NCBI RefSeq assembly: GCF_029285175.1
Contig: NZ_JABEDH010000005.1
Location: forward strand, 62,001 to 126,000
Reading direction: 5' to 3'
From: Sulfitobacter sp. M05
GTDB taxonomy: Bacteria > Pseudomonadota > Alphaproteobacteria > Rhodobacterales > Rhodobacteraceae
DNA length: 64,000 nt
The notes below the pieces were generated by a model. The model was not told the origin of the DNA. It made no database searches and saw only the letters and a list, made by a program, of their open reading frames with translations. Below are positions 35,345 through 45,124 of the stretch, in pieces. A program made the translations under genes and the position numbers. Each line of letters begins with the position of its first letter. Within the stretch, counting starts at the first letter, position 1.

Positions 35345-35968
35345 TTAGCCTTTGGGCGGGGTGCTTTTGTAGACCGGCAAGTGCCAGCCGAAAGTCAGGG
35401 ATCCTGCCCGCAGGACCCATGTCACAGCGGCGCAGGCAAGCAGGGCCAGAGGTGTGTCCAACAAGTAGAATTTTGCAAGGCTTGCCGTGGCCGCACCGAC
35501 AAAGGCGGCAGTGACGTAGAGTTCGCCTTGTTTAAGGATCAAAGGCACTTCGCCAACCACCACATCCCGCAGCAGCCCGCCCATACAGCCAGTGATCATC
35601 CCCATCAGAATGACAATTGTGGGTGAGTGATCAAGGCCAAGGGCCACACCGGCACCGGCGGCGACGGCAAAGGCCAAGGCGAAACTGTCCAGCCAGATCA
35701 ATGTGCGCAAGCGGCTTTCAAAGATATGGGCGGTAAAGAAGATGATTAAAGCCGCGCCGGTGGCCAGCCCCAGATATGTGGGGTTGGCAATCCAGAAGAT
35801 TGGGTTGCGGTCCAGCAGCAGGTCGCGGATCGTGCCGCCGCCCAGTGCGGTGATGCTGGCGATAAAGGCGAACCCGACCAGGTCAAGCTGTGCCCGGCTG
35901 GCCACCAAGGCACCGGTAACGGCAAAGACAAGCACAGAGCTGTAATCCAGTAGGGTGACGAGGGTCAT
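35345..35968 (-). CDS. TRIC-type cation channel family protein (UPF0126)
   Basis: 207 residues, seven membrane segments in two similar halves: [59 protein letters not shown] and [30 protein letters not shown]; GGGxxRD appears in each half, the hallmark of bacterial TRIC/YicG proteins. These form potassium-permeable trimers in the inner membrane. The start overlaps the rnhA stop by 4 bases. Confidence 0.88.
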   Translation of the reverse strand: MTLVTLLDYSSVLVFAVTGALVASRAQLDLVGFAFIASITALGGGTIRDLLLDRNPIFWIANPTYLGLATGAALIIFFTAHIFESRLRTLIWLDSFALAFAVAAGAGVALGLDHSPTIVILMGMITGCMGGLLRDVVVGEVPLILKQGELYVTAAFVGAATASLAKFYLLDTPLALLACAAVTWVLRAGSLTFGWHLPVYKSTPPKG

Positions 35969-36417
35969 GGTTTGAAAGGGGCCATGCCAGCACGTGCCAA
36001 TTCATCGGCGCGTTCGTTTTCGGGGTGGCCTGCGTGGCCTTTAACCCATTCCCAAGTGACACGGTGACGGGCGTTTGCCGCATCCAGCCGCTGCCAGAGT
36101 TCGACATTCTTGACCGGTTTTTTCGCCGCATTTTTCCAGCCGTTTTTCTTCCAGCCGAAGATCCACGACGTGATGCCGTTCTTAACGTAATTGCTATCCG
36201 TCACGATGGTGATTTCTGTGTCGCGATCCAGCGTTTCCAGCGCGTGGATTGCGGCCAAAAGTTCCATCCGATTGTTGGTGGTCTGGGCCTCTCCGCCCTT
36301 CAACTCGCGTTCCTTGACGATCGTTTGGCCGTCCTTGGCCTGCATCAGGGCACCCCAACCGCCCGGGCCGGGGTTGCCGGAACAGGCCCCGTCTGTATAG
36401 GCATAAAGTTTAGCCAT
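35965..36417 (-). CDS. rnhA: ribonuclease HI
   Basis: 150 residues from [21 protein letters not shown]. The catalytic acidic residues are visible in [11 protein letters not shown] (Asp), [14 protein letters not shown] (Glu), [12 protein letters not shown] (Asp) and the late [10 protein letters not shown] (Asp). It removes RNA from RNA-DNA hybrids. It overlaps the methyltransferase gene before it by 8 bases and the TRIC gene after it by 4. Confidence 0.95.
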   Translation of the reverse strand: MAKLYAYTDGACSGNPGPGGWGALMQAKDGQTIVKERELKGGEAQTTNNRMELLAAIHALETLDRDTEITIVTDSNYVKNGITSWIFGWKKNGWKNAAKKPVKNVELWQRLDAANARHRVTWEWVKGHAGHPENERADELARAGMAPFKP

Positions 36418-37003
36418 GGGCCGCCAGCCCGATCCAGTCGGCAAGCGTGCCGTCCAGCCCTTTGTCGCAACCTTGGCACGTGCCGGTCACGGTAAATCCT
36501 GCGGTGTTCAACAAACCTGTCAGTTCCTCTTTGGTGTAATAGGTATAAAGCCGGTCAAGGCTGTCGCGTTTGCTGCCTTCGCCGGATTTCAGCGCGATGT
36601 GAAAGATGCCGCGGGGTTTCAGGGCGCGGTGCAGGGCCGCCAGATGGGTGGGCATTGCCTCCCGCGGGGCGTGCAATAAGCTGAAGTTAGCCCAGATACC
36701 GTCGTAGATATCCGTGCCGGTGATCTGATCGAACCGGGCAAGACGGGCGGTGACACCTGCGTGCTGCGCCGCCATATCCACCATTTCCTGAACGGCGTCG
36801 GTCGCGGTTACGTGGTGGCCCTGTGCGGCGATGGCGGCGGCGAAATGCCCCGGACCACACCCCAGATCAAGCACCTCTGCACCTGCTGGCAGTGCCGCAA
36901 GGAAGGCAGGAAGCATGGCATCTTTTTCAACGGTGGCACCCACCACATCCGCATAGGTTTGGGCCTTGGCGGCATAGGTCCTGAGGGTCTTTTCGTCACT
37001 CAC
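36410..37003 (-). CDS. class I SAM-dependent methyltransferase
   Basis: 197 residues from the GTG at 37003 ([21 protein letters not shown]), chosen because it overlaps the DUF3429 stop (GTGA). SAM motif I is [66 protein letters not shown] follows. Substrate unknown. The position in an operon with ispH and rnhA does not point to one. Confidence 0.85.
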   Translation of the reverse strand: MSDEKTLRTYAAKAQTYADVVGATVEKDAMLPAFLAALPAGAEVLDLGCGPGHFAAAIAAQGHHVTATDAVQEMVDMAAQHAGVTARLARFDQITGTDIYDGIWANFSLLHAPREAMPTHLAALHRALKPRGIFHIALKSGEGSKRDSLDRLYTYYTKEELTGLLNTAGFTVTGTCQGCDKGLDGTLADWIGLAAHG

Positions 37004-37461
37004 AGGAACACTCCGATACCAAGACAGATCAACACAACCACCGTCAGCTGAACCCTTAGGGCAACCCACCAGCTTGGGGTTAAATCCCAACGATGAAACG
37101 CGTAATCCAGCAGCAAGAGGCCCATAAACCCGGTACTGAGGTTGGTCAATGCGGATGTCACGCCGGTGCCGGGCATGAAGAACCACCACAGGGCAGGCAG
37201 GACTGACAGGGTATAGGCGGCCACGGCCTGTAAGCCGCGCGCATTGGTGGCAAATCCGAACAAAACACCGGACATGAAGGGCAGAATAATGCCGCCATAG
37301 CGGATCATGATCAAACGCCCTTCACCCAGCAAGAGACGCGGGATCGGCCAATCCGGCACGGCAAACAGGTCCAGCACCAGCAATGCGGCCCATATGAAAG
37401 GGATCAGCCCGGCGAGGCCAAGCAGCAATGCGGCAGCGGGAATTCGGCCCATCATCTGCAT
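37000..37461 (-). CDS. DUF3429 membrane protein
   Basis: 153 residues, about five membrane segments: IPAAALLLGLAGLIPFIWAALLVL, RYGGIILPFMSGVLFGFAT, AAYTLSVLPALWWFF, LLLLDYAFHRWDL. Matches the DUF3429 family in length and pattern. Function unknown. The start lies 2 bases after the LysE gene's stop and its stop overlaps the methyltransferase start. Confidence 0.75.
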   Translation of the reverse strand: MQMMGRIPAAALLLGLAGLIPFIWAALLVLDLFAVPDWPIPRLLLGEGRLIMIRYGGIILPFMSGVLFGFATNARGLQAVAAYTLSVLPALWWFFMPGTGVTSALTNLSTGFMGLLLLDYAFHRWDLTPSWWVALRVQLTVVVLICLGIGVFL

Positions 37462-37463
37462 GG

Positions 37464-38078
37464 TTATGCCTGCTCCAATGAGAGGCGCCCGGCGAGAGCG
37501 GCGAAAATAGCAGCAAAGGAACGGTTGAGCCAGCGCATGACGGTTTCAGACCCCAGCAACCACACGCGGGCGGCAGCAGCGAACCAGCCGTAAAGCACAA
37601 ATACCAAAAAGGTCATCGCCATGAACACGCCCCCCAGCAGCGCCATTTCCGCCGACGCAGTTGCGGTGTTCCCGCTGAGAAACGGGGGCAATAACGCCAG
37701 AAAGAAGATCGAAAGCTTGGGGTTCAGAATGTTGATTAATGCGCCGCGTCGCGCAATGATCCAGCCGGCTTCGGTGCTGCGGGTGGCGCTGACTGCAAGC
37801 GCCCCGCCTGATCTGAGGCTTTGCCATGCAAGGTACAACAGATATGCGACACCGGCGAATTTGACGCATGTGAACAGCAGCGCAGAAGTATGCAAAACCG
37901 CAGCAAGCCCAAGCGTCGCGGCGGCCAGATGTGGGACAATCCCAAACGTGCAGCCCAATGCGGCCCAGAACGCGGCCCGCCGTCCCTGACCCAGGCCGAG
38001 AGCCAAAGTATATATCACACCGGTGCCCGGGATGATTACGACGACCAATGCGGTCAGTAAAAACTGGAATGAAATCAT
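37464..38078 (-). CDS. LysE/RhtB-family amino acid exporter
   Basis: 204 residues, six membrane segments: the opening FLLTALVVVIIPGTGVIYTLALGLGQGRRAAFWAALGCTFGIVPH and GALINILNPKLSIFFLALLPPFL are typical of LysE/RhtB translocators. Exports amino acids or derivatives; which one is unknown. It follows ispH by 75 bases on the same strand. Confidence 0.88.
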   Translation of the reverse strand: MISFQFLLTALVVVIIPGTGVIYTLALGLGQGRRAAFWAALGCTFGIVPHLAAATLGLAAVLHTSALLFTCVKFAGVAYLLYLAWQSLRSGGALAVSATRSTEAGWIIARRGALINILNPKLSIFFLALLPPFLSGNTATASAEMALLGGVFMAMTFLVFVLYGWFAAAARVWLLGSETVMRWLNRSFAAIFAALAGRLSLEQA

Positions 38079-38153
38079 GCTGCGCCTCTTTGGGGTGTGA
38101 TAAAGGCAAACCTAGGGTGCCGCAGTTTGCAGGTAAAGCGCGGAGTGCCCCGT

Positions 38154-39104
38154 TCAGGCGGGGGTGCGCAATACGCGGGGCACTTTGAACTCTACGTTTT
38201 CCTGGGCGGTTTCCACCAATTCCCGCGTCACGCAATAACGCGCCTCAAAGGCGGCGATTACCTCGTTTATCAACACTTCAGGGGCAGAGGCACCGGCGGT
38301 GATTCCAATGCTGCGGATCCCTTCAAGGCTACGCCAATCAATGTCATCTGCCCGCTGTACCAGCTGCGCGTATTTACAGCCTGCGCGCGCTCCGACTTCG
38401 ACCAGACGTTTGGAATTACTGGAATTGGGTGCGCCCACCACCAACATGGCATCACATTTGGGTGCCATCGCCTTGACCGCCTCCTGACGGTTAGTGGTGG
38501 CGTAACAGATGTCTTCCTTGTGCGGGCCAACAATTTCGGGAAAACGCGCGTTCAGTGCGGCGACGATCTCCGCGGTATCATCCACGCTTAGGGTGGTTTG
38601 GGTGACATAGGCCAATTTGGCCGGATCACGCACCGACACTTTGGCAACATCTTCGGGGGTCTCGACCAACAGGACCTCACCGTCAGGCAATTGCCCCATG
38701 GTGCCCACGGTTTCCGGATGGCCGGCATGACCGATCATGATCATTTGCAATCCGGCATCCGCATGGCGTTGTGCTTCGATGTGAACTTTGCTGACCAGCG
38801 GGCAAGTGGCGTCGACATAGACCATTTGGCGCGCTGCTGCTGCAGACGGCACGGATTTGGGAACACCATGGGCGGAAAAAATCACCGGGCGGTCGTCGGG
38901 GCATTCATCAAGCTCCTCGACAAACACCGCACCCTTGTCGCGCAAGCCGTCGACGACAAATTTATTGTGGACGATCTCGTGGCGTACAAAAACCGGCGCA
39001 CCCCATTTTTCCAGTGCCATTTCAACAATCTTGATCGCTCGGTCGACACCGGCGCAGAACCCGCGCGGCGCAGCAAGGAACAGGGTCAATGGAGGCTTTG
39101 TCAT
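38154..39104 (-). CDS. ispH: 4-hydroxy-3-methylbut-2-enyl diphosphate reductase
   Basis: 316 residues from [24 protein letters not shown]. Three Cys bind the Fe-S cluster: [21 protein letters not shown] and the late [12 protein letters not shown]; further marks are [23 protein letters not shown] and [15 protein letters not shown]. It makes IPP and DMAPP, the last step of the non-mevalonate isoprenoid route. First gene of a six-gene minus-strand operon. Confidence 0.95.
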   Translation of the reverse strand: MTKPPLTLFLAAPRGFCAGVDRAIKIVEMALEKWGAPVFVRHEIVHNKFVVDGLRDKGAVFVEELDECPDDRPVIFSAHGVPKSVPSAAAARQMVYVDATCPLVSKVHIEAQRHADAGLQMIMIGHAGHPETVGTMGQLPDGEVLLVETPEDVAKVSVRDPAKLAYVTQTTLSVDDTAEIVAALNARFPEIVGPHKEDICYATTNRQEAVKAMAPKCDAMLVVGAPNSSNSKRLVEVGARAGCKYAQLVQRADDIDWRSLEGIRSIGITAGASAPEVLINEVIAAFEARYCVTRELVETAQENVEFKVPRVLRTPA

Positions 39105-39427
39105 CGGGGGATCCTTTGTTGCCAACAGACCTAATCCCTTGGGCCGAACAGGTCCAGCCCGTGCGCAATTTGTGTCAGCAGAGAATCAGTTAAACTTGGC
39201 GTTAACCAGAAAAGTTAACGGCCTTCAACTAAAGCTTGGATTTATGAATTGGATTATGTCTACATAATATCGAACCCCGGATAAAAGAAAGGCGGAAATA
39301 GCAAATTATGATTGGTAAACAGTTTGACTGTGTGTCGGGAGAGAGTCCCGAGATTGGATAAGAGACCTGATTGAGCTGGCAGAAGCTGGCGCGCGCGGTT
39401 GAGTGTACAAATGTGAAAGTACAGGCA
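39105..39427. other. 323-base divergent region between ispH and a response regulator
   Basis: Holds a perfect inverted repeat CGTTAAC-N7-GTTAACG (39200-39220) and another TTAA at 39190. The TTAA spacings here are 8 and 9 bases, not the 7 of CtrA sites. An AT-rich part (39240-39310) is probably the promoter of the plus-strand gene. No gene is seen. Confidence 0.55.
39200..39220. promoter_or_regulatory. inverted repeat CGTTAAC-N7-GTTAACG
   Basis: Perfect 7-7-7 inverted repeat, 97 bases upstream of ispH and 208 bases upstream of the response regulator. Candidate binding site; protein unknown. Confidence 0.35.
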
Positions 39428-40375
39428 ATGCGACTACTGGCGGTAGATGACGACGAATTGATCCTCGAAATGGTCGGGGTATTCCTCGACACAATCGGAT
39501 ACAGCGATGTTGAGTGTGTAACCTCCGGCGCAGAAGCGCTTGCGGCAATTGCAGAAGCAAAGATCCCTTTTGACTGTATCCTTCTGGACATTCAAATGCC
39601 CGGTATGACCGGCATTCAGTTGATCCCCGAGATACGCGCGATTGAGGCCTATGCCTTCACGCCGATCATTATGCTGACCGCAATGTCCGATCGCAGCTGG
39701 ATTGCGCAGGCATTTGCCGCTGGCGCGTGGGATTACGTGGCCAAACCTTTCGAGCTGTTCGAGTTAGAGGCGCGCCTGCATGCGGCCGAACTAAGGCTTG
39801 CCGAGAGCAAACGTTTTTTCGCGCGCCCCGAACATGCACCTGTACAGCTTGAGATCGCTGCGAAACGGCAGATTGCATTGCCGCGCCGCCAGTCCGGTGA
39901 CACGCCTACCAAGAACGGGATGGTTCTGGAGGACGCATTTGAGAATTGCGTTCAAAGGATCATCAACGAGGCAGGGGCCGATTTGCGTGTCTTTGTGATT
40001 GAGCTGGAGGGGTTTAACAAGACGCTGTACGATTTGAGCGACGAGGCGCAAGCCTCCTATCCCGCCGAGATGGCGTTACAGCTCAGTAAATCCTTGTCGT
40101 CGCATCAGTCTATCGTGACCTATCGCGGTGACGGGCAGTTTCTTGCGCTGTCCTATGCTGTCGAAAACAAGGATGTCGGCAGGTTGGACCAGTTGGTGAA
40201 AAAAGCAGCGCGCAAGACCGACAGTAGGATTTTCCAATGCGGGTCTCGGAAAACCGCATTTCGTACCGGATACGCCCGCGTGTCGGATGTACCCACGGGG
40301 GCGAATCCGTTGCAGATCATTCACATCGCAGAAAAACGCCTGCAAGAGGCGAGTAGAGCGCTCGCTGACACGTAA
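39428..40375 (+). CDS. response regulator with degenerate GGDEF-like domain
   Basis: 315 residues from MRLLAVDDDELILEMV. The receiver is complete: D7-D8, phospho-acceptor D54 in ILLDIQMPGMTG, IIMLTAMSD and YVAKPF. After a linker, residues about 185-310 follow the GGDEF-domain layout (FVIELEGFNKTLYD..., ALQLSKSLSSHQSIVTYRGDGQFLALSYA), with RGDGQF where GGDEF would be. It should therefore not make c-di-GMP, but may bind GTP, c-di-GMP or a partner. A strong terminator follows. Confidence 0.72.
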   Translation: MRLLAVDDDELILEMVGVFLDTIGYSDVECVTSGAEALAAIAEAKIPFDCILLDIQMPGMTGIQLIPEIRAIEAYAFTPIIMLTAMSDRSWIAQAFAAGAWDYVAKPFELFELEARLHAAELRLAESKRFFARPEHAPVQLEIAAKRQIALPRRQSGDTPTKNGMVLEDAFENCVQRIINEAGADLRVFVIELEGFNKTLYDLSDEAQASYPAEMALQLSKSLSSHQSIVTYRGDGQFLALSYAVENKDVGRLDQLVKKAARKTDSRIFQCGSRKTAFRTGYARVSDVPTGANPLQIIHIAEKRLQEASRALADT

Positions 40376-40410
40376 TTCGCCATGCTGGGCGCACCGCTCT
40401 AAGGGAGGCA

Positions 40411-40440
40411 AAAAGGTCTGCGGCTGGGCGCAGACCTTTT
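40411..40440. terminator. bidirectional terminator between response regulator and NYN gene
   Basis: AAAAGGTCTGC (40411-40421) pairs perfectly with GCAGACCTTTT (40430-40440), loop of eight. A-rich on one side and T-rich on the other, it can end both converging transcripts. Confidence 0.85.
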
Positions 40441-40444
40441 GTAT

Positions 40445-41002
40445 TTATTCCGGGCGTGGGGTGAAATCATTGTCGCGTGGCGGGCGACCGATCACATCCT
40501 TTAGGTCTTCAAGTTCGATAAAGTTGTCAACCTGACGGCGCAATTCATCGGAAATCATTGGTGGCTGACTGCGAATTGTAGAAACGCAAGACACCCGAAC
40601 CCCTTGGCGTTGCAAACTTTCAACCAGCGGGCGGAAATCGCCGTCGCCCGAAAAGATCACAATGTGGTCTACATGCGGGGCCAGTTCCATCGCATCCACG
40701 GCCAGTTCGATGTCCATGTTCCCTTTGACTTTACGTCGGCCCATGCTGTCGGTGTATTCCTTGGCCGGTTTGGTCACCATCGAGAAACCGTTGTAGTTCA
40801 GCCAGTCCACCAAGGGACGGATCGGAGAGTATTCGTCGTTTTCCAAAAGGGCAGTGTAATAGAACGCACGCAACAGTTTGCCCCGCCGCATGAACTCGTG
40901 GCGCAACAATTTATAGTCGATATCGAACCCCAGCGTCTTTGCTGCCGCATAGAGGTTTGACCCATCAATAAAGAGTGCCAGTCGCTCGTCTTTATAAAAC
41001 AT
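40445..41002 (-). CDS. NYN-domain protein (LabA/DUF88 family)
   Basis: 185 residues: LALFIDGSNLYAAAKTLGFDIDYKLLRHEF, ELAVDAMELAPHVDHIVIFSGDGDFRPLVESLQRQGVRV and LRRQVDNFIELEDL. The Asp residues of DGSNL, the DxAxDAM-like ELAVDAM and SGDGDF form the PIN-like metal site of NYN nucleases. Probably an RNase or RNA-binding factor; its place beside folK, rpoZ and rsh is common in this group. Faces folK divergently. Confidence 0.88.
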   Translation of the reverse strand: MFYKDERLALFIDGSNLYAAAKTLGFDIDYKLLRHEFMRRGKLLRAFYYTALLENDEYSPIRPLVDWLNYNGFSMVTKPAKEYTDSMGRRKVKGNMDIELAVDAMELAPHVDHIVIFSGDGDFRPLVESLQRQGVRVSCVSTIRSQPPMISDELRRQVDNFIELEDLKDVIGRPPRDNDFTPRPE

Positions 41003-41154
41003 TTATACCCTTCCGGCGATATGGTCGCCAAACTCTGAACTATCACGTATTCATCGTGTCAGAACGTAATGTAGTTGTGCGCTTGAAAAGGAATCGCGCC
41101 GAACCTGTAATACTTCCCAACGACTCTGCGCCGTTTACCTAAGGATTTTTGATC

Positions 41155-41790
41155 ATGTCGCAAGCCCAAGATCACGGGGAAATGAGGGGGGAGCCACTCA
41201 AATCCTTCACCTGTTTGCTTTTGGCGCTTGGCGCTAACCTGACGTCAACTATTGGAGCGCCGGAAAAAACCCTCCGGGCGGCGCTGGAACTTCTCAAATT
41301 AAAGGGCGCGGCGATTCGCGCTATAAGTGATTTCTATACTACACCTGCATTTCCTGCGGGCAATGGCCCAGATTATGTGAATGCTGCCGCCGTGATTTAT
41401 GCCCCTTGGGGGGCGGCGCAAATGCTCGACATCTGTCATGGTATCGAGGCTGAAATGGGCCGCACCCGGGAAACGCGCTGGGGGCAGCGCACGCTTGATC
41501 TGGATTTGATTGCGGCGGGGGATCTGGTTTTGCCCGACCCGCAAACGCACCAGAAGTGGCGCAACTTGTCCCCGGATGCCCAGCGGTCACAGGCACCTGG
41601 CGAATTGATTCTGCCGCATCCGCGTCTTCAGGATCGCGCCTTTGTGCTTGTACCGCTGGCGGATGTGGCCCCTGATTGGGTCCATCCGGTGCTGGGGTTA
41701 ACCGTGCTGCAAATGCGTGACACGCTTGATCCTGTTGACCTTTTGGCGGTGCGGGCATTGCCCGACCGGCAAGAGAATAACGGCTTGTAA
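41155..41790 (+). CDS. folK: 2-amino-4-hydroxy-6-hydroxymethyldihydropteridine pyrophosphokinase
   Basis: 211 residues from the ATG at 41155, with AAGGA 9 bases before it. HPPK motifs: LLALGANLTSTIGAPEKTLRAALELL, SDFYTTPAFPAGNGPDYVNAAAVI, EAEMGRTRETRWGQRTLDLDLIAAGD and LPHPRLQDRAFVLVPLADVAPDW. It activates the pterin for folate synthesis. A tail of about 30 residues after the core has no match. Confidence 0.93.
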   Translation: MSQAQDHGEMRGEPLKSFTCLLLALGANLTSTIGAPEKTLRAALELLKLKGAAIRAISDFYTTPAFPAGNGPDYVNAAAVIYAPWGAAQMLDICHGIEAEMGRTRETRWGQRTLDLDLIAAGDLVLPDPQTHQKWRNLSPDAQRSQAPGELILPHPRLQDRAFVLVPLADVAPDWVHPVLGLTVLQMRDTLDPVDLLAVRALPDRQENNGL

Positions 41791-41852
41791 ATCCGGCCAA
41801 AGCAGCATAGATAGCGCACTTCTGACTGACCCTTGAGATATTGGAGGCTTCC

Positions 41853-42206
41853 ATGGCCCGCGTTACCGTTGAAGATTGCGTTGATAAAGTTCCGAACCGG
41901 TTCGAGCTTGTCATGCTGGCGGCCCATCGTGCCCGTGAAATCTCTGCTGGTTCTGCTGTTACTGTTGATCGCGACAATGACAAGAATCCGGTCGTGTCCC
42001 TGCGTGAAATCGCGGATGAAACCCAATCTGCGGATGATCTGCGCGAGCGCCTGATCGAAAGCAACCAGAACCAGATCGAAGTTGACGAGCCTGAAGAGGA
42101 CGCAATGGCGCTTCTGATGGGGGCCGAACAGGACAAGCCGGAAGAAGACAGCATGTCCGAAGAGATGCTGCTGCGGCAGTTGATGGCGGCACAGGGGCAG
42201 GGCTAG
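41853..42206 (+). CDS. rpoZ: RNA polymerase omega subunit
   Basis: 117 residues: [33 protein letters not shown] and [13 protein letters not shown] are the conserved omega core; the acidic C-terminal tail ([28 protein letters not shown]) is typical of alphaproteobacteria. It sits directly before the (p)ppGpp synthetase gene, as in many bacteria, and omega forms part of the ppGpp site on polymerase. Confidence 0.94.
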   Translation: MARVTVEDCVDKVPNRFELVMLAAHRAREISAGSAVTVDRDNDKNPVVSLREIADETQSADDLRERLIESNQNQIEVDEPEEDAMALLMGAEQDKPEEDSMSEEMLLRQLMAAQGQG

Positions 42207-42248
42207 GGCTTACCCCCTCCCGCGGCTTGCGGGTGAAGAGGCAGATTG

Positions 42249-44390
42249 ATGGACACGACTGAAATCACTGCCGATGATCTGGTGGCCCTTGTCCGGGCCT
42301 ATAATCCAAAAACCAATGAGCCGCGCCTGCGTGCGGCTTACGACTACGGTGCCCAGATGCATGAAGGGCAGTTCCGCCATTCCGGCGAGCCCTATTTTAC
42401 GCATCCCGTGGCTGTCGCTGCGATCCTCACCGAACAGCAGCTGGATGATGCCACGATCATCACTGCCCTGTTGCATGACACAATCGAAGACACGCCAGCC
42501 TCTTATGCCGAGGTTGAAAAGCTGTTCAGCACAGAGGTTGCAGAATTGGTCGACGGGGTGACCAAGCTCACCAATTTACAGCTCAACTCGACCGAAACCA
42601 AACAGGCCGAAAACTTTCGCAAGCTTTTCATGGCGATGTCCAAGGACCTGCGGGTCATTCTGGTCAAACTTGCCGACCGTTTGCACAACATGCGCACGAT
42701 CAAGGCGATGCGCCCCGAAAAACAGGCGCAGAAAGCCCGCGAAACCATGGACATCTATGCGCCGTTGGCCGGTCGTATGGGGATGCAGTGGATGCGCGAG
42801 GAACTGGAAGACCTGTCTTTCCGCGTTCTGAACTCAGAGGGGCGCGCCAGCATTATCCGCCGTTTTATTACCCTGCAACGCGAAGCAGGCGATGTGATCC
42901 AGCGGATCACCGGTGACATGCGGCACGAACTGGAACAGGCCGGCATCGAAGCCGAAGTATTTGGCCGCGCCAAGAAACCCTATTCGGTCTGGCGCAAGAT
43001 GCAGGAAAAGCAGCTTAGTTTTTCACGTCTTTCCGATATCTACGGCTTTCGAATTCTGACCACCAGCGAAGAAGATTGTTACCGCGCGCTTGGTATGATC
43101 CATGGCCGCTGGCGTGCGGTCCCGGGCCGCTTCAAAGATTACATCAGCCAGCCGAAATCAAATGGCTATCGCTCGATCCACACCACCGTGTCAGGGCGCG
43201 ATGGCAAGCGCGTCGAGGTCCAGATTAGAACCCGCCAGATGCACGATGTTGCCGAAACCGGCGTGGCCGCGCACTGGTCTTATCGGGATGGCAAACGATC
43301 CAAAAACCCCTTTGCCGTTGATCCGGCAAAGTGGATTTCCCAGCTCAATGAACAATTCGACGCCGAAGAAAACCACGAGGATTTTCTAGAAGCCGTCAAG
43401 CTGGAAATGTACGCGGATCAGGTGTTCTGCTTCACGCCGAAGGGGGAAGTGGTCAAACTGCCGCGCGGGGCGACACCAATTGATTTTGCCTATGCGATCC
43501 ACACTCGTATCGGGAATTCTTGCGTTGGAGCGAAGGTCGACGGGATGCGGGTACCGCTGTGGACCCGTGTGAAAAACGGCCAGTCCATCGAGATCATTCG
43601 CGCCCAAGGCCAGACACCGCAAGCGACGTGGCTGGATATCGCCACCACCGGCAAAGCGAAATCTGCTATTCGCCGGTCCCTGCGTGAGGAAGACCGCGCC
43701 CGATTTATCAAGCTGGGGCGTGAACTGGCACGGTCCGCCTTTGCACAAGTGGGCAAACGTGCCACCGAAAAAGTAATGCGCACCGCGGCAAAAAGCTTGC
43801 GGTTCGACGGGGTCGAGGACTTGCTTGCCCGTCTTGGTAGTTCGGAGATTACCGGTCGTCAGATCGTGCAATCGGTTTATGCCGATCTGGCCCCCAAACA
43901 CGGCGCCGAAGTCGAAGCCGCACAAGCGATTGTAGGTCTTGACCCCGGCCAGAGCTTTGACCGGGCTTCCTGCTGTACACCGCTTCCGGGCGAGCGCATC
44001 ATTGGTATCACATTCCGCGGCGAAGGGGTGACCCTGCACGCGATCGACTGTGAAAGGTTGGCCGAATACGAGGACCAGCCGGAACGTTGGGTCGATCTGC
44101 GCTGGCACGAAGGGAATCACCCGGCAGTCTATGGCACGGTGCTTGACCTGACGATGGGCAACGGCGCGGGCGTTTTGGGGCGCATCTGTACCTTGATCGG
44201 CGAGGCCTCCGCCAATATCTCGGACTTGGAGTTTCTGGAACGCAAACCGGATTTTTACCGCCTTCTGATTTACCTTGATCTCAGGGACGTGGCACATCTG
44301 CACAGCTTGATGCTGACCCTCGAAGCGGAAAGTGACATCGCTGCGATTTCAAGGTATCGCAAAATTGACGCCATTTCGCCCAGCCGATGA
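42249..44390 (+). CDS. relA: bifunctional (p)ppGpp synthetase/hydrolase Rsh
   Basis: 713 residues. Domains in order: HD hydrolase (about 25-180, with ITALLHDTIEDTPAS), synthetase (about 230-345, GRWRAVPGRFKDYISQPKSNGYRSIHTTV), TGS (about 390-450, VFCFTPKGEVVKLPRGATPIDFAYAIHTRIG) and a C-terminal ACT-type domain. Both catalytic domains look intact. As usual in alphaproteobacteria this is probably the single long RelA/SpoT homologue. Start set at the ATG 42249, after a TTG in the same frame. Confidence 0.95.
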   Translation: MDTTEITADDLVALVRAYNPKTNEPRLRAAYDYGAQMHEGQFRHSGEPYFTHPVAVAAILTEQQLDDATIITALLHDTIEDTPASYAEVEKLFSTEVAELVDGVTKLTNLQLNSTETKQAENFRKLFMAMSKDLRVILVKLADRLHNMRTIKAMRPEKQAQKARETMDIYAPLAGRMGMQWMREELEDLSFRVLNSEGRASIIRRFITLQREAGDVIQRITGDMRHELEQAGIEAEVFGRAKKPYSVWRKMQEKQLSFSRLSDIYGFRILTTSEEDCYRALGMIHGRWRAVPGRFKDYISQPKSNGYRSIHTTVSGRDGKRVEVQIRTRQMHDVAETGVAAHWSYRDGKRSKNPFAVDPAKWISQLNEQFDAEENHEDFLEAVKLEMYADQVFCFTPKGEVVKLPRGATPIDFAYAIHTRIGNSCVGAKVDGMRVPLWTRVKNGQSIEIIRAQGQTPQATWLDIATTGKAKSAIRRSLREEDRARFIKLGRELARSAFAQVGKRATEKVMRTAAKSLRFDGVEDLLARLGSSEITGRQIVQSVYADLAPKHGAEVEAAQAIVGLDPGQSFDRASCCTPLPGERIIGITFRGEGVTLHAIDCERLAEYEDQPERWVDLRWHEGNHPAVYGTVLDLTMGNGAGVLGRICTLIGEASANISDLEFLERKPDFYRLLIYLDLRDVAHLHSLMLTLEAESDIAAISRYRKIDAISPSR

Positions 44391-44406
44391 CGTTCACAAA
44401 TACGAT

Positions 44407-44418
44407 GCCCTTAAGGGC
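44407..44418. repeat. perfect 12-bp palindrome GCCCTTAAGGGC
   Basis: Between relA and the DUF2062 gene. Perfect palindrome without a loop; possibly a protein site or chance. Confidence 0.3.
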
Positions 44419-44447
44419 CAACGAAAGACCGATGCAGGACAGCTGAA

Positions 44448-45113
44448 TTGATATTCAAACGCCGCGACCCAAAACCTACACTGCGTGCGGTGGCCGAATT
44501 TATGTGGCCTCGTGGCGGTTGGGCACGTGCGTTCCACTATGTCAAACACCGTATGCGTCGCTTGCCTGACAGTCCCGAACGTATTGCGCGCGGGGTCTGG
44601 GCCGGGGTCTTTGTGACCTTTACGCCGTTGTTTGGTTTCCACTTTCTTGCTGCGGCCCTGCTGGCCAAGCTGATGAAGGGCAATATTCTGGCCTCGCTTA
44701 TGGCGACATTTGTCGGCAACCCGTTTACTTTCCTGTTCATCGCCTTGTCCTCACTCAAGACGGGGCACCTGTTGTTGGGCACCGAACTGCCCGAAGGCGA
44801 GTTGCGCGCGCTTAGCCGTAAATTTGCGGAGGCCGGTGCCGACCTGTGGCACAACTTCGTGTCAATTTTCACCGCAGCTGAAATGGATTGGTCCAGCCTC
44901 ACGGTTTTTTCACGCGATGTCTTCTATCCTTATCTCATTGGGTCGATCATTCCGGGCATCACCTGCGCGACCATTGCTTATTATCTGGCGGTTCCCCTGC
45001 TTCAGGCGTATCAAAAACGTCGACGGGGGTTGATTAAGGCCAAGTTCGAGGCGCTCAAACAGAAAGCCGCAGTAAAAGCGGATGGCAAGCGCAAGGTCGA
45101 CGAGGCCAAGTAG
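44448..45113 (+). CDS. DUF2062 membrane protein
   Basis: 221 residues beginning at a TTG ([79 protein letters not shown]). The '[17 protein letters not shown]' and 'FVGNPFTF' stretches mark DUF2062. Two or more membrane segments and a basic tail. Function unknown. It lies upstream of pdxJ, 11 bases before that start. Confidence 0.85.
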   Translation: MIFKRRDPKPTLRAVAEFMWPRGGWARAFHYVKHRMRRLPDSPERIARGVWAGVFVTFTPLFGFHFLAAALLAKLMKGNILASLMATFVGNPFTFLFIALSSLKTGHLLLGTELPEGELRALSRKFAEAGADLWHNFVSIFTAAEMDWSSLTVFSRDVFYPYLIGSIIPGITCATIAYYLAVPLLQAYQKRRRGLIKAKFEALKQKAAVKADGKRKVDEAK

Positions 45114-45124
45114 GAGACACGAAA

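Noticed and set aside
39190..39220. CtrA boxes before the second response regulator
   Set aside because: The TTAA elements are spaced by 8 and 9 bases instead of 7; kept only as an inverted repeat.
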